64,000 bases of DNA, taken from the NCBI GenBank assembly GCA_023412665.1, contig JAEZCA010000045.1, positions 1 to 64,000 on the forward strand, in the 5' to 3' direction. Of the stretch, positions 43,538 through 51,136 are shown piece by piece. The stretch's first letter is position 1. Every line of letters starts with the position of its first letter. The notes under the pieces are model-generated. The model ran no database searches. It saw nothing but the letters and a program-made list of their open reading frames with translations, and was not told where the DNA came from. Source of the DNA: Bacillota bacterium. Its GTDB lineage: Bacteria; Bacillota; Clostridia; Acetivibrionales; DTU013. A program made the translations under genes and the position numbers.

Positions 43538-43567
43538 TGAAAACCCGCTAAATAGCGGGTTTTCAGC
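43538..43567 (+). terminator. Terminator of tRNA-Val
   Basis: CTGAAAACCCGCT and AGCGGGTTTTCAG pair perfectly around a short AAAT loop; the T run lies within the 3' arm. Confidence 0.8.
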
Positions 43568-43893
43568 ATATTTACACTCTTCTTCGATTCACTTGTTTGA
43601 AAACAGAAACTTTGATGGATGGCAAAAGCAGAGGGCACTACTCACTTTTTCAACTTTTGAACGATTTTTTATGTGAAAAGTTCTCATTTTCATTGTTCAT
43701 TGCCCATGGGGATATGAAACAGGCTTTCCAGAACATGGTTTTGTTCAAAAGCTGCAAAAACGAGTAGTCCCATATGGGTTTTCTGTATAACTAAATACAT
43801 TTTGAAAAATTCCTGTCATCCGGTTTTCAATATGGTAAAATAAATATATAATGCGTTTTATGGGATCAATACAGTGCAAGTGAGGTCATACAA
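43568..43893. other. Non-coding gap before the lipoprotein gene
   Basis: No gene was seen. A TATAAT at 43847-43852 with TTTTCA 17 bases upstream is a possible promoter for the lipoprotein gene. A CCCATATGGG palindrome lies near 43770. Nothing else stands out. Confidence 0.4.
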
Positions 43894-44904
43894 ATGAAAA
43901 CTATCATAATTTTACTTATCGCATTGGCGATACTGCTTACAGGATGTTCCCAGGGAAATATGACGGAGGATGTCGAGGGCGAAGCGTTTGCAGAGCAGCT
44001 GTCCGCTCCCTCTAATGACAGCGCCGCAAAGAATTTTGAGGGAGAAATCATTTTTTATCCTGCTTACGATGAAAATTATAAGACCGCAAACAATGAAATG
44101 TTTGATTTTTGGTTTGACATACCTGTTGGCTGGAAGGCTGTGGATAAATCTGACGACGGATCGGAATACAATATCATCAGCAATAATGACAAGGTGAAAA
44201 TAAGGATTTTCGGCATATTGGCAGATGAGGCGGGAGAGGATTACTATAACAGATTAGCAGGCAAAAGCGGCGTGATTTCAGATTTCATATACAGGGATGC
44301 CTGGATCGGAAAGAAAATAGAGGTATCCTCAAACGAGACGTATTATGTCCGGGTCGACGGCGACAGCTACATGGTATTCCATGTGGATTCTTCCGAAGAT
44401 CCTGCATGGCTGACCGACAACATGGAAATAATCAATAATATTGCTATGAGCGCCAGAACGGCGAGAGAAAGCCATGGCAAGGAGAATAACGAGGGAAGCT
44501 CCATCAATCCGGATGATCTGAAGCTGGGCGATATAGATATCGATATGCCATACGAGGAGCTGATCGCTGCCATAGGGCAGGAGCCGTTGGAAGTGATTGA
44601 GGAGAATTATGAGGGAATGAGCACCAGGACGCTGTTTTTTCCCGATGATACCCAGGTTTATGTTGTAAACGACGTTGTATTTACCATTAACGTGACAAGC
44701 CCGAATTATATTACACCCAGGGGACTTAAGCCCGGTGACAGTGAAGAGAAGATACTTGAGCTTTATGGAGAGCCGAATAAAAAGGAAGACGGAGTATGGG
44801 GCTATAATATAAACGGATATGAGCTGTTTACTGTTGTAGCTGAAGAGGGCGTTGTCACTCAGATACAAATGGAACAGGGAGCGTGGGCCGCAGAGGTTTT
44901 CTGA
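43894..44904 (+). CDS. Lipoprotein of unknown function
   Basis: A 336-residue lipoprotein: a lipobox LLTGC with the lipidated cysteine at 18. A linker is followed by a domain (about residues 50-190) with a DFWFDIPVGWKAV block, as in small surface proteins that carry a PsbP/DUF-like fold. A second domain (about 205-336) has two similar motifs, LGDIDIDMPYEELIAAIGQEP and LKPGDSEEKILELYGEPN, which look like an internal duplication. Function unknown. Confidence 0.75.
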   Translation: MKTIIILLIALAILLTGCSQGNMTEDVEGEAFAEQLSAPSNDSAAKNFEGEIIFYPAYDENYKTANNEMFDFWFDIPVGWKAVDKSDDGSEYNIISNNDKVKIRIFGILADEAGEDYYNRLAGKSGVISDFIYRDAWIGKKIEVSSNETYYVRVDGDSYMVFHVDSSEDPAWLTDNMEIINNIAMSARTARESHGKENNEGSSINPDDLKLGDIDIDMPYEELIAAIGQEPLEVIEENYEGMSTRTLFFPDDTQVYVVNDVVFTINVTSPNYITPRGLKPGDSEEKILELYGEPNKKEDGVWGYNINGYELFTVVAEEGVVTQIQMEQGAWAAEVF

Positions 44905-44958
44905 GATAACGTCAATAGCACCGCTGCAATAAGAAAATTCTAAAGAGGAGTGTCAAGT

Positions 44959-45786
44959 ATGGAGTCAGATATGCAAAAATACAGGATAGCTGCCGATTAC
45001 ATAAGTGAAAGGATAAAGCTGACACCACAGATCGCAATTATTCTGGGCTCAGGACTTGGACCTCTGATTAATTCAGTCGAACAGCCTGTAGAGATCGACT
45101 ACGAAGATATACCAGGTTTCCCGCATACGACGGTAAAGGGACATCAGGGAAGGCTTGTCTGCGGCATACTGGGCGGGAAGCACATTCTTGCAATGAAAGG
45201 GCGTTTTCATTACTATGAGGGCTGGGACATATCACAGGTTGTTTTCCACATAAGAGTATTCAAGCTTTTAGGAATATCGAATCTGATAGTCACTAATGCT
45301 GCCGGCGGAGTAAATACTTCCTTTACCCCGGGAGACCTGATGCTTATAACAGACCACATCAGCCTGTTTGCACCGTCTCCGCTGCGGGGACCGAATCAGG
45401 ATGAATTCGGACCAAGGTTCCCCGATATGTGCAATATCTATGATCCAGATACTATCGCTCTGGCAAGGGAGGTTGCAGATAAAAAGGGTACCATCCTCAA
45501 AGAAGGAGTTTATGCCTTTACCCAGGGGCCGATGTTCGAAACGCCGGCGGAAATAAGGGCTTTGCGGATGCTTGGCGCTGATGCGGTCGGAATGTCGACG
45601 GTGCCTGAGGTAATCACAGCGCGGCACTGCGGCATGAAAATCCTTGGAATATCATGTATCACAAATATGGCCGCGGGAGTGCTTGGGCTAAAGCTGAACC
45701 ATGAAGAGGTAATGGACACTGCCGGAAGGGTAGGTAAGGATTTTGCAGGGCTTGTGACGGGAATCATCGGGGCATGGAAAGCCTAG
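44959..45786 (+). CDS. punA: Purine nucleoside phosphorylase
   Basis: Phosphorolyses inosine and guanosine to base and ribose 1-phosphate (trimeric family 2). Blocks: ILGSGLGPL, FPHTTVKGHQGRL, KGRFHYYEGW, VTNAAGGVNTSF, GVYAFTQGPMFETPAEIR and ITNMAAG. The 275-residue length is typical. ATG 44959 follows GAGGAG by eight bases. It precedes the SAH salvage genes and ends at the terminator at 45851. Confidence 0.94.
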   Translation: MESDMQKYRIAADYISERIKLTPQIAIILGSGLGPLINSVEQPVEIDYEDIPGFPHTTVKGHQGRLVCGILGGKHILAMKGRFHYYEGWDISQVVFHIRVFKLLGISNLIVTNAAGGVNTSFTPGDLMLITDHISLFAPSPLRGPNQDEFGPRFPDMCNIYDPDTIALAREVADKKGTILKEGVYAFTQGPMFETPAEIRALRMLGADAVGMSTVPEVITARHCGMKILGISCITNMAAGVLGLKLNHEEVMDTAGRVGKDFAGLVTGIIGAWKA

Positions 45787-45820
45787 CTGTAATTACAGGT
45801 AAAATGATTGTAAATGATGG

Positions 45821-45849
45821 TTGATAAATTCAATATAGCAGGATATAAT
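45821..45849 (+). promoter_or_regulatory. Promoter directly in front of the punA terminator
   Basis: TTGATA (45821-45826), 17 bases, TATAAT (45844-45849). The expected start point (near 45856) falls inside the 5' arm of the terminator hairpin that begins at 45851. Confidence 0.65.
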
Positions 45850-45850
45850 G

Positions 45851-45886
45851 AAAGAGGACAATTGGATGCTAATTGTCCTCTTTTGC
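45851..45886 (+). terminator. Terminator of punA
   Basis: A perfect 13-bp stem AAAGAGGACAATT/AATTGTCCTCTTT (45851-45863/45871-45883) with a 7-base loop and a T run. Transcripts begun at the adjacent promoter would lack the first bases of the 5' arm. Confidence 0.85.
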
Positions 45887-45967
45887 TGTATTCAGTTAAG
45901 CAAATTGCCGGACGGTACATATACAGCGGCGAAACAGCGCAGAAGCGCTCGGAAAGGGAATGATCAG

Positions 45968-46768
45968 GTGGATAAAGAGATCCTGAATATGGAGGAAGCA
46001 GCTGAGTTTTTTAATGTCAGTATCAAAACCTTCATTAAGCTCCTGAAGGAGGAGAAGGTTCCGGCAAGGAAGATCGGAAGAGAGTGGAGATTCAGCAGAC
46101 AGGCCCTTGTTCAATGGCTGTCCAGCGGAGACTCGCAGCAATACTCTTCAAGCGAAAGCGAAACTAAGGAGTTTTTTGACCGGGTTGCGCCGCAATGGAG
46201 CAGCATGCGAAGCGGCTATTATGATGAGGATGTGATCAGCAGACTGCTCAATGCAGGGCTTTTGAGAAATGACATGGTGCTGGTCGATCTCGGCGCCGGA
46301 GACGGATACCTTTCCAGGGCGATTGCATCCGAAGTGTCATCTGTCATTGCAGTAGACATATCAGAGGTAATGCTGAACGAGCTTTCAAAAAAGGCGGAAA
46401 AGCAGGGAATAAAAAATATCAGGACAACACTTGGCGATGGGTGTGACATACCGCTTTCCGACAGCAGTGCGGATATCGTATGCGCAAACATGTTCCTTCA
46501 TCATATTGATGAACCGATAACAGCAATTAAGGAAATGCACAGGCTACTGCAGCCTGGGGGCAGGGTCTTCCTTGCCGATCTGAGAGAGCATGGCAACAGG
46601 GAGTTCAAGGACATTATGCATGATGTGTGGCAGGGATTTTCCGAAAATGAGATAACCGGCTGGTTTAAAAAGTGCGGCTTCAAGGTCGAGCTTTTCGAAG
46701 CGCTCGATAAGAAAACATCCAGTAAAAAAGCTGATGAGGGTGTTTTTATTATGATTGCGTCAAAATAA
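45968..46768 (+). CDS. Fusion of an excisionase-type HTH domain and a SAM-dependent methyltransferase
   Basis: A 266-residue protein. Residues about 5-50 (EILNMEEAAEFFNVSIKTF then ARKIGREWRFSRQALVQWL) form a MerR/excisionase-like helix-turn-helix. Residues about 60-266 form a class I methyltransferase with VDLGAGDGYLSRAIA, AVDISEVML, SADIVCANMFLHHI and LQPGGRVFLADL. The start is GTG 45968 after AAAGGGA; a longer reading runs back through the punA terminator and is wrong. It sits 18 bases before the PfkB kinase and the SAH hydrolase. The combination suggests a DNA-binding sensor or a methylase of unknown target. Confidence 0.8.
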   Translation: MDKEILNMEEAAEFFNVSIKTFIKLLKEEKVPARKIGREWRFSRQALVQWLSSGDSQQYSSSESETKEFFDRVAPQWSSMRSGYYDEDVISRLLNAGLLRNDMVLVDLGAGDGYLSRAIASEVSSVIAVDISEVMLNELSKKAEKQGIKNIRTTLGDGCDIPLSDSSADIVCANMFLHHIDEPITAIKEMHRLLQPGGRVFLADLREHGNREFKDIMHDVWQGFSENEITGWFKKCGFKVELFEALDKKTSSKKADEGVFIMIASK

Positions 46769-46786
46769 CGAGGCGGAGGCAGAGAA

Positions 46787-47722
46787 ATGGGAAAAATAAT
46801 TGTTGCAGGTTCCATTGCATTTGATCACATAATGGATTTCCCGGGATATTTCAAGGATCAGATAATACCTGACAGGATAGATGAGCTTAACATCAGCTTT
46901 CTAGTAAAAAGCTTAAGGAAAGTACGGGGAGGTACTGCGCCGAATATAGCATACAGCCTTGCCCTTACTGGACAGAAGCCTGAAATACTTGGTACGGTCG
47001 GTTCTGATTTCGACGGCTACAGGCAATGGCTGGAGCAAAAAGGAGTTGGTACCGGGCTTGTAAGGGTCAAAAGTGATGATTTTACTGCATCCTGCTTTAT
47101 TAACACGGACCTTGCAAACAATCAGATTACGGGGTTCTATCCGGGCGCCATGGCCTTTGATACAGATATCAGCATGCATGAAATTGATATGAGTGATGTA
47201 GATATGGTTCTGATCGCACCAACCGAACCGGCCGCAATGAACAAGTGGTGTGATGAACTGCAGAGAATCAGTGTACCCTATTTGTATGATTCGGGGATGC
47301 AGATACCGAGGCTTGAGCCCCGGGAGCTCATGTACGGCATAATGGGCGCAAAAATAGTCATATTTAACGAATATGAGTATGAGATGATGAACAAAAAAAC
47401 AGGACTGACCATAAACGATATACTTGACAGCGCTGAGATCGTTGTTGTCACTCTTGGAGAAAAGGGCTCGGAGCTGTGGTCAAGGAGTGAGCATGTGCGT
47501 GTATCGGCCGCCAGACCCGAAAGAGTGGTCGATCCTACCGGAGCCGGCGATGCATACAGAGCGGGACTGCTGAAGGGTTACTTTGAAGGTGCGGAACTTA
47601 AAAGGATGGGCAGATATGCAAGCATCACATCGGTGTATGCAGTTGAACATAAGGGCGCAACGGAACATAAATACACAATTGATGAGTTTATGAATAGATA
47701 CAGAGAAAATTTTGGAGAATAA
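46787..47722 (+). CDS. PfkB family kinase, adenosine/ribokinase-like
   Basis: A 311-residue ribokinase-fold kinase. N-terminal GSIAFDHI and RGGTAPNIAYSLALTG (substrate lid and first signature) and C-terminal VDPTGAGDAYRAGLL (second PfkB signature with catalytic Asp) are present. It lies immediately before adenosylhomocysteinase; removal of adenosine by phosphorylation to AMP is the natural guess, but other nucleoside or sugar substrates cannot be excluded. Confidence 0.85.
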   Translation: MGKIIVAGSIAFDHIMDFPGYFKDQIIPDRIDELNISFLVKSLRKVRGGTAPNIAYSLALTGQKPEILGTVGSDFDGYRQWLEQKGVGTGLVRVKSDDFTASCFINTDLANNQITGFYPGAMAFDTDISMHEIDMSDVDMVLIAPTEPAAMNKWCDELQRISVPYLYDSGMQIPRLEPRELMYGIMGAKIVIFNEYEYEMMNKKTGLTINDILDSAEIVVVTLGEKGSELWSRSEHVRVSAARPERVVDPTGAGDAYRAGLLKGYFEGAELKRMGRYASITSVYAVEHKGATEHKYTIDEFMNRYRENFGE

Positions 47723-47774
47723 AGACAATATTCAAATAATATATGCATATAATGCGGCTTTGGAGGTAATAAGA

Positions 47775-49037
47775 ATGGTAAAATGCGATATCAAGGACAA
47801 ATCACTGGCACCGAAGGGCAAATTAAGGATCGAATGGGCAGACAATCAGATGCCTGTTCTGAAAATGATCCGGGAGAGGTTTGCAAAAGAGAAGCCCCTT
47901 GCAGGCAAAAAGATGAGCTGCTGCCTTCATGTAACGACTGAGACGGCAAATCTTATCAGGACCTTGAAGGAGGGCGGTGCCGATATAGTGCTGTGTGCAT
48001 CGAACCCGCTGTCAACACAGGATGATGTTGCAGCTTCACTGGTTATGGACTATGGTGTGTCTGTATACGCAAAAAAAGGAGAGGACAGAGACACCTACTA
48101 CAAGCACCTTCTTGCAGCTATCGAGCATGGGCCTGACATGACGCAGGACGATGGATGCGACCTGGTAGGGCTATTGCATAAGGATTACAGTGATACCTAT
48201 CTGAAAAACGTGATAGGCGGCACTGAAGAGACTACTACCGGCGTTATCAGGCTCAAGAGCATGGAGAGGGACGGAGCTTTGCGCATACCGATTATCGCTG
48301 TAAATGAATCTGAAACGAAACATCTTTTTGATAACAGGTACGGAACGGGTCAAAGCACACTGGATGGTTTGTTCAGGGCTACCAACGTTCTGCTGTCAGG
48401 CAAGAATTTTGTCGTATGCGGCTATGGATGGTGCGGAAGAGGCCTGGCAATGAGAGCCAAGGGTATGGGCGCAAATGTAACTGTCACCGAAGTGGATCAC
48501 ATCAAGGCTATCGAGGCGGTCATGGAAGGCTTCAGAGTCATGAAGCTGGAGGATGCCATGAGCTTTGCCGATATCATCATTACAGTCACCGGCGATTTGA
48601 ACGTAGTGGATGAGAAGCATATCAAGCTTGCAAAGGATGGAGTCATTATTGCAAATTCAGGCCACTTCAATGACGAGATCAATATAGATGCTATTGAGAA
48701 GTTATCAGCCTCAAAGAGGACGGTGCGTGACTTCGTGGAGGAATATACGCTCAAGGACGGCCGCAAGGTATTCCTGCTGGCGGAAGGCAGGCTGCTGAAC
48801 CTGGCAGCGGCTGAGGGACATCCTGCTGTAGTTATGGATATGAGCTTTGCAAATCAGGCACTTGGCGCAGAGTATATCGTCAAGAACGCTGACAAAATGG
48901 ATAAGCAGGTCTATCTGCTCCCGGACGAGATCGATCATGAAATCGCCCGTCTGAAGCTAGAATCCATGGGCATTTCCATTGACGTCCTCACAGAAGAGCA
49001 AAAAGCCTACTTATCATCCTGGCAGAGCGGTACTTAA
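47775..49037 (+). CDS. ahcY: Adenosylhomocysteinase (S-adenosylhomocysteine hydrolase)
   Basis: Splits S-adenosylhomocysteine to adenosine and homocysteine using bound NAD. Substrate-domain blocks HVTTETANL, NPLSTQDDV and GTEETTTGV and the NAD motif G216-YGWCGRG-223 are present. The 420-residue length is that of the short bacterial/archaeal form. The C-terminus stops after LTEEQKAYLSSWQ, without the K-x6-Y tail that covers NAD in longer enzymes. ATG 47775 follows GGAGG; the frame open to 47712 only overlaps the kinase. Confidence 0.93.
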   Translation: MVKCDIKDKSLAPKGKLRIEWADNQMPVLKMIRERFAKEKPLAGKKMSCCLHVTTETANLIRTLKEGGADIVLCASNPLSTQDDVAASLVMDYGVSVYAKKGEDRDTYYKHLLAAIEHGPDMTQDDGCDLVGLLHKDYSDTYLKNVIGGTEETTTGVIRLKSMERDGALRIPIIAVNESETKHLFDNRYGTGQSTLDGLFRATNVLLSGKNFVVCGYGWCGRGLAMRAKGMGANVTVTEVDHIKAIEAVMEGFRVMKLEDAMSFADIIITVTGDLNVVDEKHIKLAKDGVIIANSGHFNDEINIDAIEKLSASKRTVRDFVEEYTLKDGRKVFLLAEGRLLNLAAAEGHPAVVMDMSFANQALGAEYIVKNADKMDKQVYLLPDEIDHEIARLKLESMGISIDVLTEEQKAYLSSWQSGT

Positions 49038-49069
49038 TTTGGTGCCAGGCACGACAGACAGTTATTTGG

Positions 49070-49106
49070 CCCGGGTCATTTGCTTTATTTGACCTGGGTT
49101 TTTATT
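49070..49106 (+). terminator. Terminator of ahcY
   Basis: CCCGGGTCA and TGACCTGGG pair (one G-U), with a loop TTTGCTTTATT, followed by a T-rich stretch. Confidence 0.75.
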
Positions 49107-49189
49107 TTTTACCGGTTGAATAATGTGGTAAAATATATATAAGATTTATGGATAATTTATTACAGGAGAGAAAGATTAGGAGAGATTAA

Positions 49190-50503
49190 ATGAATATTTT
49201 GATTGAAGGTATCGATATACTGACGGGCGATACCAAAACAGAGTATATAAGAAACGCTGATATTGGTATCAGGGATAATATTATTGAGTTTATAGCACCC
49301 ACATCAAAAGGACCGGCTGATTTCAAGGCTGACAGAAGAATCAGCGGCAGGAACAGGATTGCCATGCCGGGCCTGGTAAATGCCCATACCCACAGTGCCA
49401 TGACAATAATGAGAAATGCGGCGGATGATCTGCCTTTGCACAAATGGCTGTTTGAAAGGATTTTCCCGATCGAAGACAGACTGACTGATGAGGATGTATA
49501 TTGGGGTACCAGACTGGGTGCGGCAGAGATGATCAAATCAGGTACGACTGCTATTGCTGATATGTATCTGCATATGGATGCTGCAGCAAAAGGCATATTT
49601 GATACAGGTATTAAGGTCAACCTGTCAAAAAGCCCCTTGGAATTCCATTCCGATGAAGGAGGCCTGAAGGCCAGGGATGTTTTTGACGAGTGCAGGAGGT
49701 ACTTTGGAGAGTGGGATGGAAGAGAGGATGGCAGGATCAAGGTTTATGTCGAGGTGCATTCAACATACCTTTTTGATCCTGCTTCGCTAAAGCGCGCCTC
49801 TGAGCTTGCCGGAGATCTTGGTACAGGGATTCATATCCACCTGCTTGAGACTGAGAAGGAGAGAAGGGACAGTTTTGCCCAATACAAAAAATCGCCTGTG
49901 GAGATATGCGTAGAAACAGGTATATTTAATGTTCCTGTTATCGGAGCACATCTGGTTCATGTATCAAAGGAAGATTTAGAGCTTCTGAAGAAATACGGCG
50001 TCAATGCTGCACACAATCCAACCAGCAACCTCAAGCTTGGCAGCGGAATTTCACCTATCCACGAAATGCTGGAGGCAGGGATCAATGTCGCTCTGGGAAC
50101 TGACGGCGCAGCCAGCAACAACAACCTCAATATGTTTGAAGAGATGCATCTTGCAGCGCTGATCCACAAGGGCGCCGGCCGGAATCCCGAGCTGGTCACA
50201 GCCAGACAGGCCTTCATGATGGCGACTGTAAACGGATCAAAGGCCGTAGGCTTTGGCGATGACTCAGGTGCCATCAGACCAGGATCGAAGGCTGACATGA
50301 TTTTGATCGATATTGATAAACCTCATTTATGCCCGGTAAATGATCCTTTTTCAGCTGTTGTTTATTCGGCACAGGCTTCGGATGTTGATACTGTGATTGT
50401 AGATGGTAATATACTAATGGAAAACAGGGAACTTAAAACGATAGACGAAGAGCGGGTCAAGTATGAGGTCAACAGAGTATCACAAAAGCTGCTGAATATT
50501 TGA
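49190..50503 (+). CDS. mtaD: 5-methylthioadenosine/S-adenosylhomocysteine deaminase (amidohydrolase)
   Basis: A 437-residue metal-dependent amidohydrolase of the MtaD/SsnA type. Metal-binding H66-T-H68 (NAHTHSAM), a later HIHLLETE block, HLVHVSKEDLELL and NPTSNLKLGSG, then GTDGAASNNNLNMFEEM are the standard series. It converts MTA, SAH or deoxyadenosine to the inosine forms. It follows ahcY and fits a purine/methyl-cycle salvage route. The start follows AGGAGAG. Confidence 0.9.
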   Translation: MNILIEGIDILTGDTKTEYIRNADIGIRDNIIEFIAPTSKGPADFKADRRISGRNRIAMPGLVNAHTHSAMTIMRNAADDLPLHKWLFERIFPIEDRLTDEDVYWGTRLGAAEMIKSGTTAIADMYLHMDAAAKGIFDTGIKVNLSKSPLEFHSDEGGLKARDVFDECRRYFGEWDGREDGRIKVYVEVHSTYLFDPASLKRASELAGDLGTGIHIHLLETEKERRDSFAQYKKSPVEICVETGIFNVPVIGAHLVHVSKEDLELLKKYGVNAAHNPTSNLKLGSGISPIHEMLEAGINVALGTDGAASNNNLNMFEEMHLAALIHKGAGRNPELVTARQAFMMATVNGSKAVGFGDDSGAIRPGSKADMILIDIDKPHLCPVNDPFSAVVYSAQASDVDTVIVDGNILMENRELKTIDEERVKYEVNRVSQKLLNI

Positions 50504-50522
50504 TGATCCTGAATAAAAGTCA

Positions 50523-50559
50523 CAAAAAAACCACCTGAAATCATTCAAGTGGTTTTTTT
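50523..50559. terminator. Bidirectional terminator between mtaD and tRNA-Thr
   Basis: AAAAAACCACCTGAA and TTCAAGTGGTTTTTT pair around ATCA, with A and T runs at both ends, serving both mtaD and the converging tRNA. Confidence 0.85.
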
Positions 50560-50560
50560 G

Positions 50561-50636
50561 TGGAGCCAACTGCCGGATTCGAACCGGCGACCTGCGGTTT
50601 ACGATACCGCTGCTCTACCAGCTGAGCCAAGTTGGC
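50561..50636 (-). tRNA. tRNA-Thr (anticodon CGU)
   Basis: A 76-nt cloverleaf on the minus strand with encoded CCA. The acceptor GCCAACT/AGTTGGC, anticodon stem GCGGT/ACCGC and loop with CGT (complement of 50601-50603) read ACG. GGTTCGAATCC forms the T arm. Its promoter is at 50655-50683. Confidence 0.95.
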
Positions 50637-50654
50637 ATCTCTTACGCAAAAAGA

Positions 50655-50683
50655 ATTATACCCCATAACCAAGAAAAAAACAA
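50655..50683 (-). promoter_or_regulatory. Promoter of tRNA-Thr
   Basis: On the minus strand TTGTTT, 17 bases, TATAAT (complement of 50655-50660), 18 bases before the tRNA. Confidence 0.65.
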
Positions 50684-50711
50684 TACCGGATATTTGAAAA
50701 AAACGGTGGGG

Positions 50712-50741
50712 TTGATTACTGCAGGATGAGGAAGGTATAAT
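50712..50741 (+). promoter_or_regulatory. Plus-strand promoter running antisense into the small gene at 50773
   Basis: TTGATT (50712-50717), 18 bases, TATAAT (50736-50741). It is followed by AAGGAGG (50761-50767) and an ATG at 50770 that opens a 52-codon frame lying antisense to the 66-residue gene. Either an antisense RNA or a chance arrangement. Confidence 0.4.
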
Positions 50742-50772
50742 AAATTCAAATCATTTTTCGAAGGAGGACATG

Positions 50773-50973
50773 TCAGAATCCGCTGTAATACTCCTTCTCA
50801 ACGTCGTCATAGGAGTAGTTGTAGCCTGCATTTCTGACGATATCATGGGTTGTTTTTATGACCATTTCATGGGTCACCTCATGCTGTTCAACCAGAAATG
50901 TCAGGAATTCATTTGTCATGTCGAATAATTCGTCCCAGTTTGTAATATTCTTAAAATCCTTGACTTCACCCAT
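50773..50973 (-). CDS. Small hypothetical protein (66 residues)
   Basis: Not recognised. An acidic, mostly helical small protein (MGEVKDFKNITNWDELFDM at the start, tail DDVEKEYYSGF). Its start follows AAAGGAG with normal spacing, and a TTGTTA-18-TATAAT promoter is present on the minus strand at 51067-51096, so it is probably expressed. No membrane segment or cysteine. Confidence 0.65.
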   Translation of the reverse strand: MGEVKDFKNITNWDELFDMTNEFLTFLVEQHEVTHEMVIKTTHDIVRNAGYNYSYDDVEKEYYSGF

Positions 50974-51045
50974 ATATAACTCCTTTTTGGTCCGTTATGT
51001 TCCTCACGAGAATTTTGCTGCGGCTTATGTTAATATCAGATAGTA

Positions 51046-51096
51046 TTGCTCCCACTGACAAAATTTATTATAATCCTCGGTATGATATATTAACAA
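51046..51096. promoter_or_regulatory. Two divergent overlapping promoters
   Basis: Plus strand: TTGCTC (51046-51051), 17 bases, TATAAT (51069-51074), for the HAD gene. Minus strand: TTGTTA (complement of 51091-51096), 18 bases, TATAAT (complement of 51067-51072), for the small gene. The two -10 boxes share the same ATTATAAT bases, so only one polymerase can bind at a time. Confidence 0.55.
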
Positions 51097-51136
51097 GGCT
51101 TTTCTGAATGATTGTTTCCGAAAGGATACAAATACT

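Noticed and set aside
43476..43676. A 66-codon ORF overlapping tRNA-Val
   Set aside because: It begins within the tRNA and crosses its terminator; no start signal is present.
45848..45967. N-terminal extension of the HTH-methyltransferase
   Set aside because: The extension would be translated across the punA terminator hairpin and has no ribosome binding site. GTG 45968 has one and starts at the HTH domain.
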